Notes: generated from the letters alone by a model not told the origin. A stretch of DNA of 64,000 bases from Leptolyngbya sp. (GCA_003249025.1 QBMH01000001.1:24698-88697); one strand, 5' to 3'; positions 20,591 to 30,425 are shown, numbered from the stretch's first letter. Numbers and translations are program-made.

Positions 20591-21772
20591 ATGCGCGTAA
20601 TTCTAATGACAGGCAAAGGTGGCGTTGGCAAAACCTCCGTTGCGGCTGCGACCGGGTTACGTTGCGCCGAAATGGGTCACAGAACTCTCGTCCTCAGTAC
20701 TGATCCGGCTCATTCCCTGGCAGACAGTTTTGATATTGAACTGGGACATGATCCCCGCTTGGTGCGTCCCAATCTGTGGGGTGCGGAACTGGATGCCCTG
20801 AAGGAGCTAGAAGGCAACTGGGGAGCGGTGAAACGCTATATTACTCAAGTTTTGCAGGCACAGGGTTTAGATGGCGTGCAGGCTGAAGAGTTGGCGATTC
20901 TTCCCGGTATGGATGAGATTTTTGGCTTGGTGCGAATGAAGCGCCACTACGATGAAGGTGAGTATGATGTGCTGATTATTGACTCAGCACCCACGGGAAC
21001 CGCGTTACGCCTGTTGAGTCTGCCAGAAGTGGGCGGTTGGTATATGCGCCGCTTCTACAAACCGTTTCAGGGAATTTCGGTGGCATTACGACCTTTGGTG
21101 GAGCCATTTTTCCGTCCGATCGCTGGCTTTTCCTTGCCCAACAAAGAGGTTATGGACGCACCCTACGAGTTTTATGAACAAATCGAATCCTTAGAAAAAA
21201 TCCTCACCGATCCAACGCAAACATCGGTGCGGCTGATCATGAACCCAGAAAAAATGGTGATTAAGGAATCGCTGCGTGCCCATGCCTACCTGAGTTTGTA
21301 TAACGTGGCAACCGATATGGTCGTAGCAAATCGGATTATTCCTGAAGAAGTTAGCGATCCATTCTTTGCCCGTTGGAAGGAAAACCAGCGGCAGTATCGC
21401 CAAGAAATCCACGATAATTTTTCACCTCTGCCGATTAAAGAAGTGCCGCTTTATTCTGAGGAAATGTGTGGTTTAGAAGCCCTCGATCGCCTCAAGGAAA
21501 CCCTTTATCCTGATGGCGAAGATCCCGCGCAGATCTACTACAAAGAAACCACCATGCGAATTGTGCAAGAGCAGCAGGAATATAGCCTGGAAGTGTACCT
21601 ACCCGGCATTGAAAAGCGCCAGGTAGAACTGAGCAAAACGGGCGATGAACTTAACATTCGCATTGGCAACCATCGCCGCAACCTGGTTTTGCCTCAAGCC
21701 TTGGCAGCGCTTCAGCCCTCCGGAGCCAGAATGGAAGAAGACTACCTCAAAATCCGCTTTGCTGCGGTTTGA
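20591..21772 (+). CDS. ArsA/GET3-like ATPase with C-terminal HSP20-like segment
   Basis: [43 protein letters not shown]-terminal [30 protein letters not shown]. Confidence 0.93.
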   Translation: MRVILMTGKGGVGKTSVAAATGLRCAEMGHRTLVLSTDPAHSLADSFDIELGHDPRLVRPNLWGAELDALKELEGNWGAVKRYITQVLQAQGLDGVQAEELAILPGMDEIFGLVRMKRHYDEGEYDVLIIDSAPTGTALRLLSLPEVGGWYMRRFYKPFQGISVALRPLVEPFFRPIAGFSLPNKEVMDAPYEFYEQIESLEKILTDPTQTSVRLIMNPEKMVIKESLRAHAYLSLYNVATDMVVANRIIPEEVSDPFFARWKENQRQYRQEIHDNFSPLPIKEVPLYSEEMCGLEALDRLKETLYPDGEDPAQIYYKETTMRIVQEQQEYSLEVYLPGIEKRQVELSKTGDELNIRIGNHRRNLVLPQALAALQPSGARMEEDYLKIRFAAV

Positions 21773-21787
21773 GGAAAGCTGGAAATC

Positions 21788-21842
21788 ATCCCAACAACCA
21801 AGCCAATCAATCCCTTGGGGTGAGATGCTGTATGTCAAACAC
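21788..21842 (-). pseudogene. 3'-end remnant of a Uma2-family gene
   Basis: cccaacaaccaagccaatcaatcccttggggtgagatgctgtatgtc aligns with 23948-24002. Confidence 0.7.
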
Positions 21843-22863
21843 GAATGGCGACTTTCCCCACCACTTGCCTCTGTTCCAGGTGGCGGATTGCTTCGGGGAC
21901 TTCGCTGAGGGTGTAGTGCTGGTCAATCAAGGGGTTGATCTTGCCTGCAACCATTAACTCTCTCAATGTAATGAGATCCTTTTGATTGGGTTTTACAACT
22001 ACGCATTTCACCCTGCGGCGACTGATTCTCGAAATCCAAGATCCAAAAATCATGATCTGAAAAAGTCGAGCAGTAGATCCGCCGACGATGACGTAGGTTC
22101 CCTGGGTCGTCAATGATGGCAAATAGTCGAATACTGAACGGTAGGCTGCCGCATCCAGCATCAGGTCATAACGCTGCCCATTTTGGGTGATGTCTACTTG
22201 AGTGTAGTCAACAACATGGTCTGCGCCGAGCGATCGCACCCTGTCCATTTTTTTCGTGCTGCATACAGCGGTCACCTCAGCGCCAAATGCCTTGGCAATC
22301 TGCACGGCAAACGACCCCACCCCACCAGAGGCACCATTGATCAACACTTGCTGTCCTGACTGAATCTGACCCATATCCCGTAGTGCCTGCAAAGCGGTAA
22401 GGGCGGCTCCAGGAACCGTTGCCGCGTCTTCAAAGGTTGTGGCGATCGGTTTCAGCACCAATGCCGCTTCGGTTGCACAAACGTACTCGGCAAACGCACC
22501 AAAACCACACTCCGACAAATCTCCAAAGACCTCATCACCAGGCTTAAACTGTGTGACATTTTTACCAACCGCTTCAACCCGTCCGGCTACATCAAAGCCG
22601 AGGATCTTGATTTTCGGCTTGAGTAGCCCCCCGAACATGAGGCGACTGAGGAATGGAGTTCCTCGCATGAGATGCCAGTCTCCAGCATTGACAGACGCAG
22701 CATGAACCCGAACCAGTACGCTATTGTCTAGCACGACGGGCTTGTCAATTTCCTCCAGCCTCAACACATCGGCTGAACCGTATTCGGTCTGGACGATCGC
22801 TCTCATTTTGTCGTTCCTGTTGCTATCTCCTTGAACAGCGGTGGGGACATTCGATGTTTTCAT
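21835..22863 (-). CDS. NAD(P)-dependent alcohol dehydrogenase / quinone oxidoreductase-like (MDR) protein
   Basis: FGFDVAGRVEAVGKNVTQFKPGDEVFG; VLINGASGGVGSFAVQIAKAFGAEVTAVCS. Confidence 0.94.
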   Translation of the reverse strand: MKTSNVPTAVQGDSNRNDKMRAIVQTEYGSADVLRLEEIDKPVVLDNSVLVRVHAASVNAGDWHLMRGTPFLSRLMFGGLLKPKIKILGFDVAGRVEAVGKNVTQFKPGDEVFGDLSECGFGAFAEYVCATEAALVLKPIATTFEDAATVPGAALTALQALRDMGQIQSGQQVLINGASGGVGSFAVQIAKAFGAEVTAVCSTKKMDRVRSLGADHVVDYTQVDITQNGQRYDLMLDAAAYRSVFDYLPSLTTQGTYVIVGGSTARLFQIMIFGSWISRISRRRVKCVVVKPNQKDLITLRELMVAGKINPLIDQHYTLSEVPEAIRHLEQRQVVGKVAIRV

Positions 22864-22919
22864 GACCTTCTCTCCAATGGGGACATTGACTCAGGAATGA
22901 GCCAGTTTTTACCCTGTTG

Positions 22920-22952
22920 ACTTACACTGTAAGTTTAACTTACGCCGTAAGT
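22920..22952. promoter_or_regulatory. Twin palindromic operator in divergent promoter
   Basis: ACTTACACTGTAAGT (22920-22934) and ACTTACGCCGTAAGT (22938-22952), centres 18 bp apart, between MDR and TetR genes. Confidence 0.8.
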
Positions 22953-23029
22953 TTGTCAAGATGAATGACAACTTAATCCCCCACGAATGACTTTCTTTGT
23001 ACTTTGAAAATCGATAGCGAGATCGGTAA

Positions 23030-23701
23030 ATGGCTAAGACGAGCAACCTTGATACATCTCCTCCTGCCCCGTTAAGTCGGGAACGGTTGCTGCACGCGGC
23101 TCTCCGCATAGCTGACGAGGGCGGTATTGAGTCATTGTCCATGCGGAAGCTGGCTGAGGATCTGGGAGTCAAAGCGATGTCGCTTTATAACCACGTGGTC
23201 AATAAGGATGATGTGCTATGTGGCATTGTCGATATGGTGGTTAGCGAGATTGAGTTGCCTAGCCTTGAAACTGACTGGAAGATAGCAATGCGACGGCGGG
23301 CGATCGCGGCTCATGAGGTACTGTTGCGTCATCCCTGGGCGACGATGGCGCTGATGTCACAGATTAACATCGGCTCAGCAATGTTGCGCTACGTGGATGC
23401 AACGTTGGGCTGTCTGCGCGAAGCAGGCTTTTCGCTTGAGATGGCAGATCATGCATGGAATGCGATCGACAGCCACATCTATGGGTTTACACTCCAAGAG
23501 CTTAACTTTCCGATTGAGGCAGCAGAATATTCCGAAGTGGCAGAGAACTACCTTTCACAGATCCCCGCTGACCAATACCCCTACCTCAATCAACTCACCC
23601 ATCATGTGATAGAGGGTGACTATGACGGTATTCATGACTTTGAGTTTGGTCTCGAATTGATTCTCGATGGTCTTGAGAGGTTTCGACACGGCACTCCCTA
23701 A
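23030..23701 (+). CDS. TetR/AcrR family transcriptional regulator
   Basis: N-terminal HTH: SRERLLHAALRIADEGGIESLSMRKLAEDLGVKAMSLYNHVVNKDDVL. Confidence 0.95.
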   Translation: MAKTSNLDTSPPAPLSRERLLHAALRIADEGGIESLSMRKLAEDLGVKAMSLYNHVVNKDDVLCGIVDMVVSEIELPSLETDWKIAMRRRAIAAHEVLLRHPWATMALMSQINIGSAMLRYVDATLGCLREAGFSLEMADHAWNAIDSHIYGFTLQELNFPIEAAEYSEVAENYLSQIPADQYPYLNQLTHHVIEGDYDGIHDFEFGLELILDGLERFRHGTP

Positions 23702-23705
23702 CACT

Positions 23706-23797
23706 ATATTCACGGCAAGTTTTGTTTCTGCCCACTAGAGAAACTCTGCCAATTCAGTGTTTTAGATGATGCTTGTGCCATTTTGGGCTTGCCCCTA
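23706..23797 (-). pseudogene. 5'-end remnant of a Uma2-family gene
   Basis: Aligns with 24430-24520, including gtgccattttgggcttgccc vs gtaccattttgggcttacct. Confidence 0.8.
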
Positions 23798-23815
23798 ACA
23801 CAAAAGATGAATTCA

Positions 23816-23933
23816 ACATCCGCATAGTAAGCCTCGCTGAACCTCATTCCGCCTCAACCCTGAGCAATGTTCTAGCCTTGAGGAGCCAAAATGGAAGAAG
23901 ACTATCTCAAAATCCGCTCTGTCGCTGTTTGAA
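23816..23933 (+). pseudogene. 3'-end remnant of the ArsA-like gene
   Basis: Aligns with 21644-21772 (ggagccaaaatggaagaagactatctcaaaatccgct vs ggagccagaatggaagaagactacctcaaaatccgct). Confidence 0.85.
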
Positions 23934-23947
23934 GAATGATGAACTGT

Positions 23948-24508
23948 CTACCCTAACAACCAAGCAAACAAAGCCTTGGAAGTAAGCTGTAAGTCTGCAA
24001 AGAATGGTGTAGGAAGAGACTCATCTGGCTGATCAAACACTTCCGTTTCTTGCTTGGGACGATAGACAAACACGGTTTTCTCGTCTGGATCAATTAGCCA
24101 ACCCATCTGGGTTCCATGCTTCAGGCAATGAAGAATATTCTTCGTTACTTTCGTTTGGCTTTGAGCGGGAGACAAGATTTCAATCGTCCAGTCGAGCGCG
24201 ACAGAAAATGTATTGGCAACTTCTCCATTTTCATCGCAGGGAATCCGGCTCCACACAAACACTGCGATGTCGGGAACGATTGAGCGATCGCCAAACGTAC
24301 ACCTTAACTCTGGAAACGCACGAGCAATCCGCTGAGGCTTAACGACACTGTTGATCGCGGGTACAAGTTCTCCTTGAATAGCACTATGTTTCCCTTGGGG
24401 CAACGGTTTCAGGATAATTTGACCATCAATATATTCACTGGCAGGTTTTGTTTCTGGCAACTGGAGAAACTCCGCTAATGTCAACGGTTTAGATGGTGCT
24501 TGTACCAT
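23948..24508 (-). CDS. Uma2 family (DUF820) protein
   Basis: PETKPASEYIDGQIILKPLPQGKHS, RCTFGDRSIVPDIAVF, DWTIEILSP. Confidence 0.92.
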   Translation of the reverse strand: MVQAPSKPLTLAEFLQLPETKPASEYIDGQIILKPLPQGKHSAIQGELVPAINSVVKPQRIARAFPELRCTFGDRSIVPDIAVFVWSRIPCDENGEVANTFSVALDWTIEILSPAQSQTKVTKNILHCLKHGTQMGWLIDPDEKTVFVYRPKQETEVFDQPDESLPTPFFADLQLTSKALFAWLLG

Positions 24509-24762
24509 TTTGGGCTTACCTCTTAATCTGCCATATCAGATACCGATCCCCATTTTACCTAGAAACTCAACGGAAAAATTGCCCTCACTCAAGTGTCCTA
24601 GAACACTGCTCTGTAGAAGCACTCATCAATAAGTGCCAGTACTACTGCTGTCTAGACAATTGTTATCCAGCGTAAGCTTACTGTAGTGGCGTAACCGAAA
24701 ATTAATTTGCTAATGTTGAGGTTTAAGTTACCTGTAGCTTCAAGAGGAAAAGCAGAAGTTTA

Positions 24763-25818
24763 ATGAAAGAAACAACGCTTGTAGTAGATCCTGGTTTTGT
24801 GCATCATCGAAAGATCGAAGCAATTTTGGGGCAAACAGGAACAGAAATAATTAATCAACAAATTGCAGAAATACCTTTGCGAACTCCTGACTGGAGAGTA
24901 GAAGTTTTAACAGATCAAATATATTCAAAAATTATCTTAGATTTTTGTGGAGTCAACGAGATCAAAACATTACAACAGATTTTGCTTGATGAATGCGGTC
25001 AACTATTTTGCTCTATTGTTGATGTTTTACCTTGTGAAGAAATCTACGACTTTAACCGTGTGGTTGCTAATTGTAAGGGAATTGAAGGCATTGATTATAA
25101 GGTTGAGCTTCATATCACTTCTGGCAGATTTAGGTCTGAAACTTTAAAATCCTGTTTGTACCGAGGTGGTGATTTTGCAGTAGTAGCACAGTACTACACT
25201 AGAGATGACAAGACGCTAGTGTTTCATCCTCTGTTAATCGGCTTTCCATATTTGGCAGATGTTGAAACGGGAGATTTGTTATGGAAAAAATATACAGATT
25301 TTTATCAAGTACATCTTGAAGATTTTAAGGAGTTTGAGATAGTAAAACAATATCCTTTACCAAGCTCTATAGAGAAGATGAAATTTATCAGGGAAAGTGT
25401 ATTTAAGCAGTGTTTGGGCAAGATATTAACAGAATCAACTCCAAAAGACTGGGGTGGAGAATCATCGGATTTCTTCACTTCCCATCTTCATATTCGAGAA
25501 AGTAGACTATCGGCTGCGTTTCTATTAAAGGGACCAGCTAAATACTCGCCAATGACACCTAAGCATTTAGGAAAAAATGGCGATCAAATTATCAGGTTGT
25601 CTAAAGAACCTGCTAACGTTCTAGTTATCCAACATTGTCATGATATTTTGCCAACTGTCATAGAAACGCTTAAGGTCTTTGCTACACAGCCGTCTAACCC
25701 GCGTCATTACTGCATCATTGACGGTCGAGAATCATTAAGGATGCTAGAAGCTTTCAATCTAGTTGATTGGGCTATTGAAGAGTCTGCTAATCTTGATCAA
25801 GAAAAAAATTTAGCTTAA
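24763..25818 (+). CDS. hypothetical protein, possibly nuclease/defence-related
   Basis: 351-aa AT-rich ORF; C-terminal AAFLLKGPAKYSPMTPKHLGKNGDQIIRL...VLVIQHCHDI...CIIDG pattern. Confidence 0.6.
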   Translation: MKETTLVVDPGFVHHRKIEAILGQTGTEIINQQIAEIPLRTPDWRVEVLTDQIYSKIILDFCGVNEIKTLQQILLDECGQLFCSIVDVLPCEEIYDFNRVVANCKGIEGIDYKVELHITSGRFRSETLKSCLYRGGDFAVVAQYYTRDDKTLVFHPLLIGFPYLADVETGDLLWKKYTDFYQVHLEDFKEFEIVKQYPLPSSIEKMKFIRESVFKQCLGKILTESTPKDWGGESSDFFTSHLHIRESRLSAAFLLKGPAKYSPMTPKHLGKNGDQIIRLSKEPANVLVIQHCHDILPTVIETLKVFATQPSNPRHYCIIDGRESLRMLEAFNLVDWAIEESANLDQEKNLA

Positions 25819-25940
25819 ACTCGTTGTATAGTTGCTAGCTTCCGTTGACCGGAACTGTTACTTGATTAAAGTCGAGAATTAGAAATTTCTTAACCGCCAT
25901 TAGCGATAAAGCTGCTTTGAATGCATTATGTGTTAGTTGT

Positions 25941-26077
25941 TTAAAGCAACAGTCCGGACAATTTTAAATCGCTAACGGTAGAATGCGGGTTTTAGCCTCC
26001 TCAGGGAGGTCAAATGCCAACGGCAGAATGGGGGTTTCAGCCTCTGTCTCAAAAACTGTCCGGAGTATTGTTAAAGG
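25941..26077. mobile_element. Putative MITE-like element (short TIRs, internal tandem repeat)
   Basis: TIR-like ttaaagcaacagtccggacaattttaaa / aaaaactgtccggagtattgttaaagg; internal 31-bp repeats at 25970-26000 and 26015-26045. Confidence 0.5.
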
Positions 26078-26980
26078 TTAGCTGGTAACGCCTTTTAGAG
26101 CTTTCAGGGTTTCTTGTAATTCGCGAACGTGTCCCCAGCCGACGAAGCCACTGTAGAGACAGGTTCCTTCTGGGCAGGCGACGAACACATGGTCGATGCC
26201 CCAGGGGTTTGTCCAGGTGCGGAGAGTAGTGCCGTCCTCTAAGGTGAGGAAAACAGAAGATTGGTTGAAGCCTCGGCGGTGTCCGTCGGTCATGCCCTCG
26301 ATCGCTTGCAGTCTGCGAATTAACAGGATGGCAAGATCGGGTTCTATCGGCTCAACGGTGCGATCTTTGGGCACGTCCCAAAATCGGCGAATTGCCACGG
26401 CAACGGCAGGATGGTTTTTCAACGCGGCGTGGGCAACGTTGGGAATGCTAACGAATTCTGCGCCAAACACTTTGGTAGCCGCGATCGGCACGGTGCCATC
26501 ACTGCCATCATCAGTATCTCCCGCAATCACCAACATGGGAATTTGTGCCGCGATCGCTTCTGCCATCAGTCTACGAGTGGCACCGAGATCACGGGCAATG
26601 CCCAGACCCCACTTCATTGGGTCAAGCGCCCTCGCTAAATCAGCGCCGCCCACGGGTGAGCCGACCAGCACAATCGACTCCACTTTCGACCACCATTCGG
26701 GATGGCGATCAAGTATTTCCAGCCAGATCAAGCCGCCCATGGAGTGACCCACAATCCGCATGGGTAGTTCGGGATACTGCAATGTAGTGGTAATGACCAG
26801 CTGTTCGACTGCCTGAATCAATGGCTCAATTCGCAGCCAGGTTTTCACATATCCCAGGCTAGGCGCAATCACCAAGGCTTCTGATGTTGCCAGCGCTTGA
26901 GCCAGCGATCGCATTGCCCGACCACCATCTGCCCAACCATGCTGGGCGTAAAGTACAAATTCTGGAGCAGTTGCAGGCAT
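26078..26980 (-). CDS. alpha/beta hydrolase (lipase/PGAP1-like)
   Basis: LYAQHGWADGGRAM; GHSMGGLIWLEIL nucleophile elbow; VLVGSPVGG. Confidence 0.88.
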   Translation of the reverse strand: MPATAPEFVLYAQHGWADGGRAMRSLAQALATSEALVIAPSLGYVKTWLRIEPLIQAVEQLVITTTLQYPELPMRIVGHSMGGLIWLEILDRHPEWWSKVESIVLVGSPVGGADLARALDPMKWGLGIARDLGATRRLMAEAIAAQIPMLVIAGDTDDGSDGTVPIAATKVFGAEFVSIPNVAHAALKNHPAVAVAIRRFWDVPKDRTVEPIEPDLAILLIRRLQAIEGMTDGHRRGFNQSSVFLTLEDGTTLRTWTNPWGIDHVFVACPEGTCLYSGFVGWGHVRELQETLKALKGVTS

Positions 26981-27064
26981 TGGTTTATTGAAGTATCACA
27001 AGTTTGATTGTGTCGGCGATCTCGCCCAACTATCAATTTACTGTGACACTCGCTTAAATGGATA

Positions 27065-27122
27065 TAAATGGCAAGTGGTGAATGACGAATGGCAAGTGGC
27101 GAATGACGAATGGCGAGTGGTA
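27065..27122. repeat. short tandem repeat, unit about 18 bp
   Basis: aatggcaagtggtgaatgacg / aatggcaagtggcgaatgacg / aatggcgagtgg. Confidence 0.85.
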
Positions 27123-27383
27123 ATCGCGTGGTTGCTGCCCACAGGTTCAAGTTTGCCGCTGCCCTGCAATCTGCCCACAAAGGGACTGTTCCCGTGCTGA
27201 TCAGAATTGAAACCAAAGCTGGGCATGAACCCACTAAAGTGTCAAAATAAAGCAATAAGAAGCGCCAAGGCAAGTGGAACGAGTAAAGTTGGCATTAAGA
27301 AATAATGACTGACGTTGGATTGTCTAATCGCGGCTTCAGCATTAAGGCACCATTTCAGAATTCTTAGGTAGGAACACAGAAAG

Positions 27384-27614
27384 ATGAACAAAATTCAAGA
27401 AACAGTTTTGTCAAGAATGCAAGACCTACCCACCTCCGCGCAGGAAGCCGTGTTGTGGTTTGTTGAGCAGTTGCAACAGAGCCATGTTCCTTCATCTAAA
27501 GAACTATTGGATGCCATGCTGGTTACTGGGTTGGAGAGTGGAGACGTGATTGAGGTGACCGATGAGTGGTGGGCACAACAGCGACTCGCCTTCGCCCAGA
27601 GAAACCAGCCGTAA
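27384..27614 (+). CDS. antitoxin-like protein upstream of truncated ParE toxin
   Basis: 76 aa; stop overlaps next ATG (TAATG). Confidence 0.7.
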   Translation: MNKIQETVLSRMQDLPTSAQEAVLWFVEQLQQSHVPSSKELLDAMLVTGLESGDVIEVTDEWWAQQRLAFAQRNQP

Positions 27615-27763
27615 TGAGCCGCAATATTTCGATTCGACCTCAAGAGATCGCGGATCTCAACACCCATGCAGACTATCTATCCCAGCAGGATACATCCGTA
27701 GGATTTCGCTTTTTTGATACCGCTCGACAACTGTATCTACCACGGGTTAATAACTCAATTTAG
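27614..27763 (+). pseudogene. truncated ParE/RelE-family toxin
   Basis: MSRNISIRPQEIADLNTHADYLSQQDTSVGFRFFDTARQ looks like a ParE N-terminus; ends after 49 aa. Confidence 0.7.
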
Positions 27764-28471
27764 GCGCTGGACTTCTTGATGGACGCTGATACCAATTTGT
27801 AGAGCTTCGTTCAAAAATTGTCCATATTCGTCAGCCTGGTGCTTAACTTCCAGGCTTCTGACCAGGGACAGATTGGTTTCAATGCTGCTCAGCAAATCTT
27901 GCTGACGGGCGAGTAAACCCCGATTTTCTCGCAGAATTTTTTCGGTTGTTAACCCTGCAATTAGATTATCGCGGGTGAGATGAATGGCTTCCAAGATCTC
28001 GGATCGATTTTGCAAAGCGGAGTTTAGGTTCCTTTCAATATTGACTGTTTCTAGTCGATCTAAAACCGCGATCGCGCTCAGCATATCCTCATATCGATCC
28101 ACCTCATCCAGCAATCGCATCAAACTTCGCAGGTGTTTTCCTTGCCACTTCATATACAGATTCCAGGCAAGCAAAAGGGCGATCGCGATGCCAACAGCTA
28201 CGAGCAAAAATCGTAGAATGCTGGAGGCATCAGCAATGCCATTTGCGCCACTGGTTAAAAACAAACTCAGCGGTAAAGTGAAGACGACAATTAGCAAAAA
28301 AACAACCGCTTCCGTCAGGCAAAGTGCAATCAGCTTTTTGGGATTTTTCAAAGCAGAAATGCGATAGGTGCCGCCAAATACTCCACCGATGAAAATATCG
28401 CCCACATCGCACCCGGTTAACTGCTCCAATTCGCGATCGCTAATCGTCAAATCTGCTAAATCTGATCTCAT
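27755..28471 (-). CDS. hypothetical membrane protein with coiled-coil region
   Basis: 238 aa, two TM segments followed by a predicted helical C-terminus. Confidence 0.7.
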   Translation of the reverse strand: MRSDLADLTISDRELEQLTGCDVGDIFIGGVFGGTYRISALKNPKKLIALCLTEAVVFLLIVVFTLPLSLFLTSGANGIADASSILRFLLVAVGIAIALLLAWNLYMKWQGKHLRSLMRLLDEVDRYEDMLSAIAVLDRLETVNIERNLNSALQNRSEILEAIHLTRDNLIAGLTTEKILRENRGLLARQQDLLSSIETNLSLVRSLEVKHQADEYGQFLNEALQIGISVHQEVQRLN

Positions 28472-28514
28472 CCAGTTCCCCCAGTTCCTAATATTTAGCT
28501 CCTGTTTACTTCTA

Positions 28515-29180
28515 CTAGGTCAACAGATTAATCAGTGCAGTCCACACGCCGCTAAAGAAGCTGCCTTCCCGTGGGCGAAATAGCTCAAACTGACCAGGAG
28601 AGCCAAAGAATGGGCGCAGAGTCCAGCCAAGCTGAGTGCCTACAAAACCATATAAGCATAGCCAAAATCGTAGGATACTGGTTCGCACTTTTGCCCCGTC
28701 CCCATCGGCGATCGGCTTCATCATTTGGTATAGAAAAGAAATCCCTAAAATTCCAGTTAAGGAAAAAATAATCACATTCATTAACAAGAAGAAACTGTAA
28801 TCATTCACTGTGATTAAGAAGAACAAAGTGACTGGCGCAAAGGCACACAGTAGCACTGCAATGACACACACAGCCGTCAACAAATAGGTGAAGTGTTGGG
28901 CAATCGTTTTTTTGGAGCCAAACAATGCATTAAAGATATACAGTGTGGGCAAACAGACCAACAGCGTAATCAAGTAAAGAGCCGGAAGTTTAATCGCCGA
29001 AGCTAACGCCTGAAGTGGGCTATGAAACATGCCAATGATGGCACCATAAATCGCGAAAAAACAAAAGCTAGAAATCATTAAGGCGGAAATTTTGCTCTTA
29101 AGTTTGACTCCTTCATGAACCTCTTCTAAAAAAACTTGGCGATCGCGCAGTAGTGTAACAACCGTTGAGAAGTAATTCAT
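28515..29180 (-). CDS. hypothetical multi-pass membrane protein
   Basis: Five or six hydrophobic segments; 44 bp upstream of 27755-28471. Confidence 0.75.
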   Translation of the reverse strand: MNYFSTVVTLLRDRQVFLEEVHEGVKLKSKISALMISSFCFFAIYGAIIGMFHSPLQALASAIKLPALYLITLLVCLPTLYIFNALFGSKKTIAQHFTYLLTAVCVIAVLLCAFAPVTLFFLITVNDYSFFLLMNVIIFSLTGILGISFLYQMMKPIADGDGAKVRTSILRFWLCLYGFVGTQLGWTLRPFFGSPGQFELFRPREGSFFSGVWTALINLLT

Positions 29181-29380
29181 TTGGACTCTCCTTCACAGAA
29201 ATTAGTCAGTCAAGATGATGCGTATAAACTGGCTTACAGGTTTCAGAAAATACAGCCCAGGTCTAAAGGATTTCGGAAGTTCACACAAGCTTTATGACGG
29301 CGATTTTTATTCAAGAAACAGGCGCTCACGCTGCTCCAATGTAGGAAAATAATGCAAGCGTTTTCCATGCATTTAGGCTC

Positions 29381-29635
29381 ATGAACAAAAAGTTGGTTTG
29401 GTATCTCAAAGCTCAAGCAGGTGTGTTGCTATTTCCCCTGGGGCTTTGCTTATTGGGAGAAGCGGTGATTCACAAAGGCTCCGGTCAGCCCTGGTTTTGG
29501 CTGGGTACCCTTAGCTTAGTTGTCGTCAATACGGGCGTTGGGTTGATGATTGAAAGTGGTTTGATTAGCGGCTTTCCAAGAGATGCTGATGTGATTAACG
29601 CACCGGGCACAAAACCTGACTTGAAGCCAGAGTAG
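29381..29635 (+). CDS. small two-TM membrane protein
   Basis: 84-aa ORF with two hydrophobic segments. Confidence 0.7.
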   Translation: MNKKLVWYLKAQAGVLLFPLGLCLLGEAVIHKGSGQPWFWLGTLSLVVVNTGVGLMIESGLISGFPRDADVINAPGTKPDLKPE

Positions 29636-29639
29636 CCAT

Positions 29640-30425
29640 TTAATTGTCTTTTTCTGAATCGGGCGATCGCGTTCTTGCTGCCCACTGCATCTGGCTCAAA
29701 ATTCCCCGCAGCATTGTCACCTCGTCGCTGGATGGCATTGCCCGATTAAACAAACGCCGAAACTTTTTCATCCGGCTGCTAGCGGTGTGCGGTTGTAAAT
29801 AGCCGATGTTAAGCAGGAGCGATTCGAGGTGCTGGTAGAAGCCTTCGAGTTCGTTGATGGGAGCAGAAGAAACGTTGGCAGTTGGGAGTACGGGATTAAG
29901 AGTGCGGGGTTGAAAAGTGTTAATTTGTGGGTTGCGAACCGCTTCGTGTAGCTCGTAGCAGCAAATTCCGACTGCCTGCGCCAAGTTGAGGGAGGGATAA
30001 ACGGGATTGGTGGAAATGGTGATGAATCGGTGAGCATGGCTCAATTCGTCGTTGCTGAGTCCTCGGTCTTCGGGACCAAAAATGAGGGCGGTAGTGTTGG
30101 TTTCTAAGTCTTCTACCAGCCAAGGGAGTACATCGCGGGGATGTTCGGGGATAGCGGCGGCGTAGGGTCTACCTAGGGTGGCGATCGCGCGACGGCATCC
30201 CGCTAACCCCTCTGGCAAGGTTTTCACCACTTGTGCAGTTTCTAACACCTCCTTCGCATGAACCGCCATATGCTGCGCTTCTTCGTCTAGATGATCGCAT
30301 TGCGGATTCACCAACGTAAGATGTTGCAACCCCATATTCTTCATCACCCGTGCCACAGAGCCAATATTGCGCGCGCCAGCAGGTTCAACGAGGATAATCC
30401 GAACAGAGGTTAGAGAAGGAAACAT
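29640..30425 (-). CDS. TrmH/TrmJ-family (SPOUT) RNA methyltransferase
   Basis: VRIILVEPAGARNIGSVARVMKNMGL; LIFGPEDRGLSNDEL; YPSLNLAQAVGICCYEL. Confidence 0.93.
   Translation of the reverse strand: MFPSLTSVRIILVEPAGARNIGSVARVMKNMGLQHLTLVNPQCDHLDEEAQHMAVHAKEVLETAQVVKTLPEGLAGCRRAIATLGRPYAAAIPEHPRDVLPWLVEDLETNTTALIFGPEDRGLSNDELSHAHRFITISTNPVYPSLNLAQAVGICCYELHEAVRNPQINTFQPRTLNPVLPTANVSSAPINELEGFYQHLESLLLNIGYLQPHTASSRMKKFRRLFNRAMPSSDEVTMLRGILSQMQWAARTRSPDSEKDN

Noticed and set aside
26196-26747. 183-aa ORF antisense to the alpha/beta hydrolase
   Set aside because: Shadow ORF with no family signature; the hydrolase motif is in the opposite frame.
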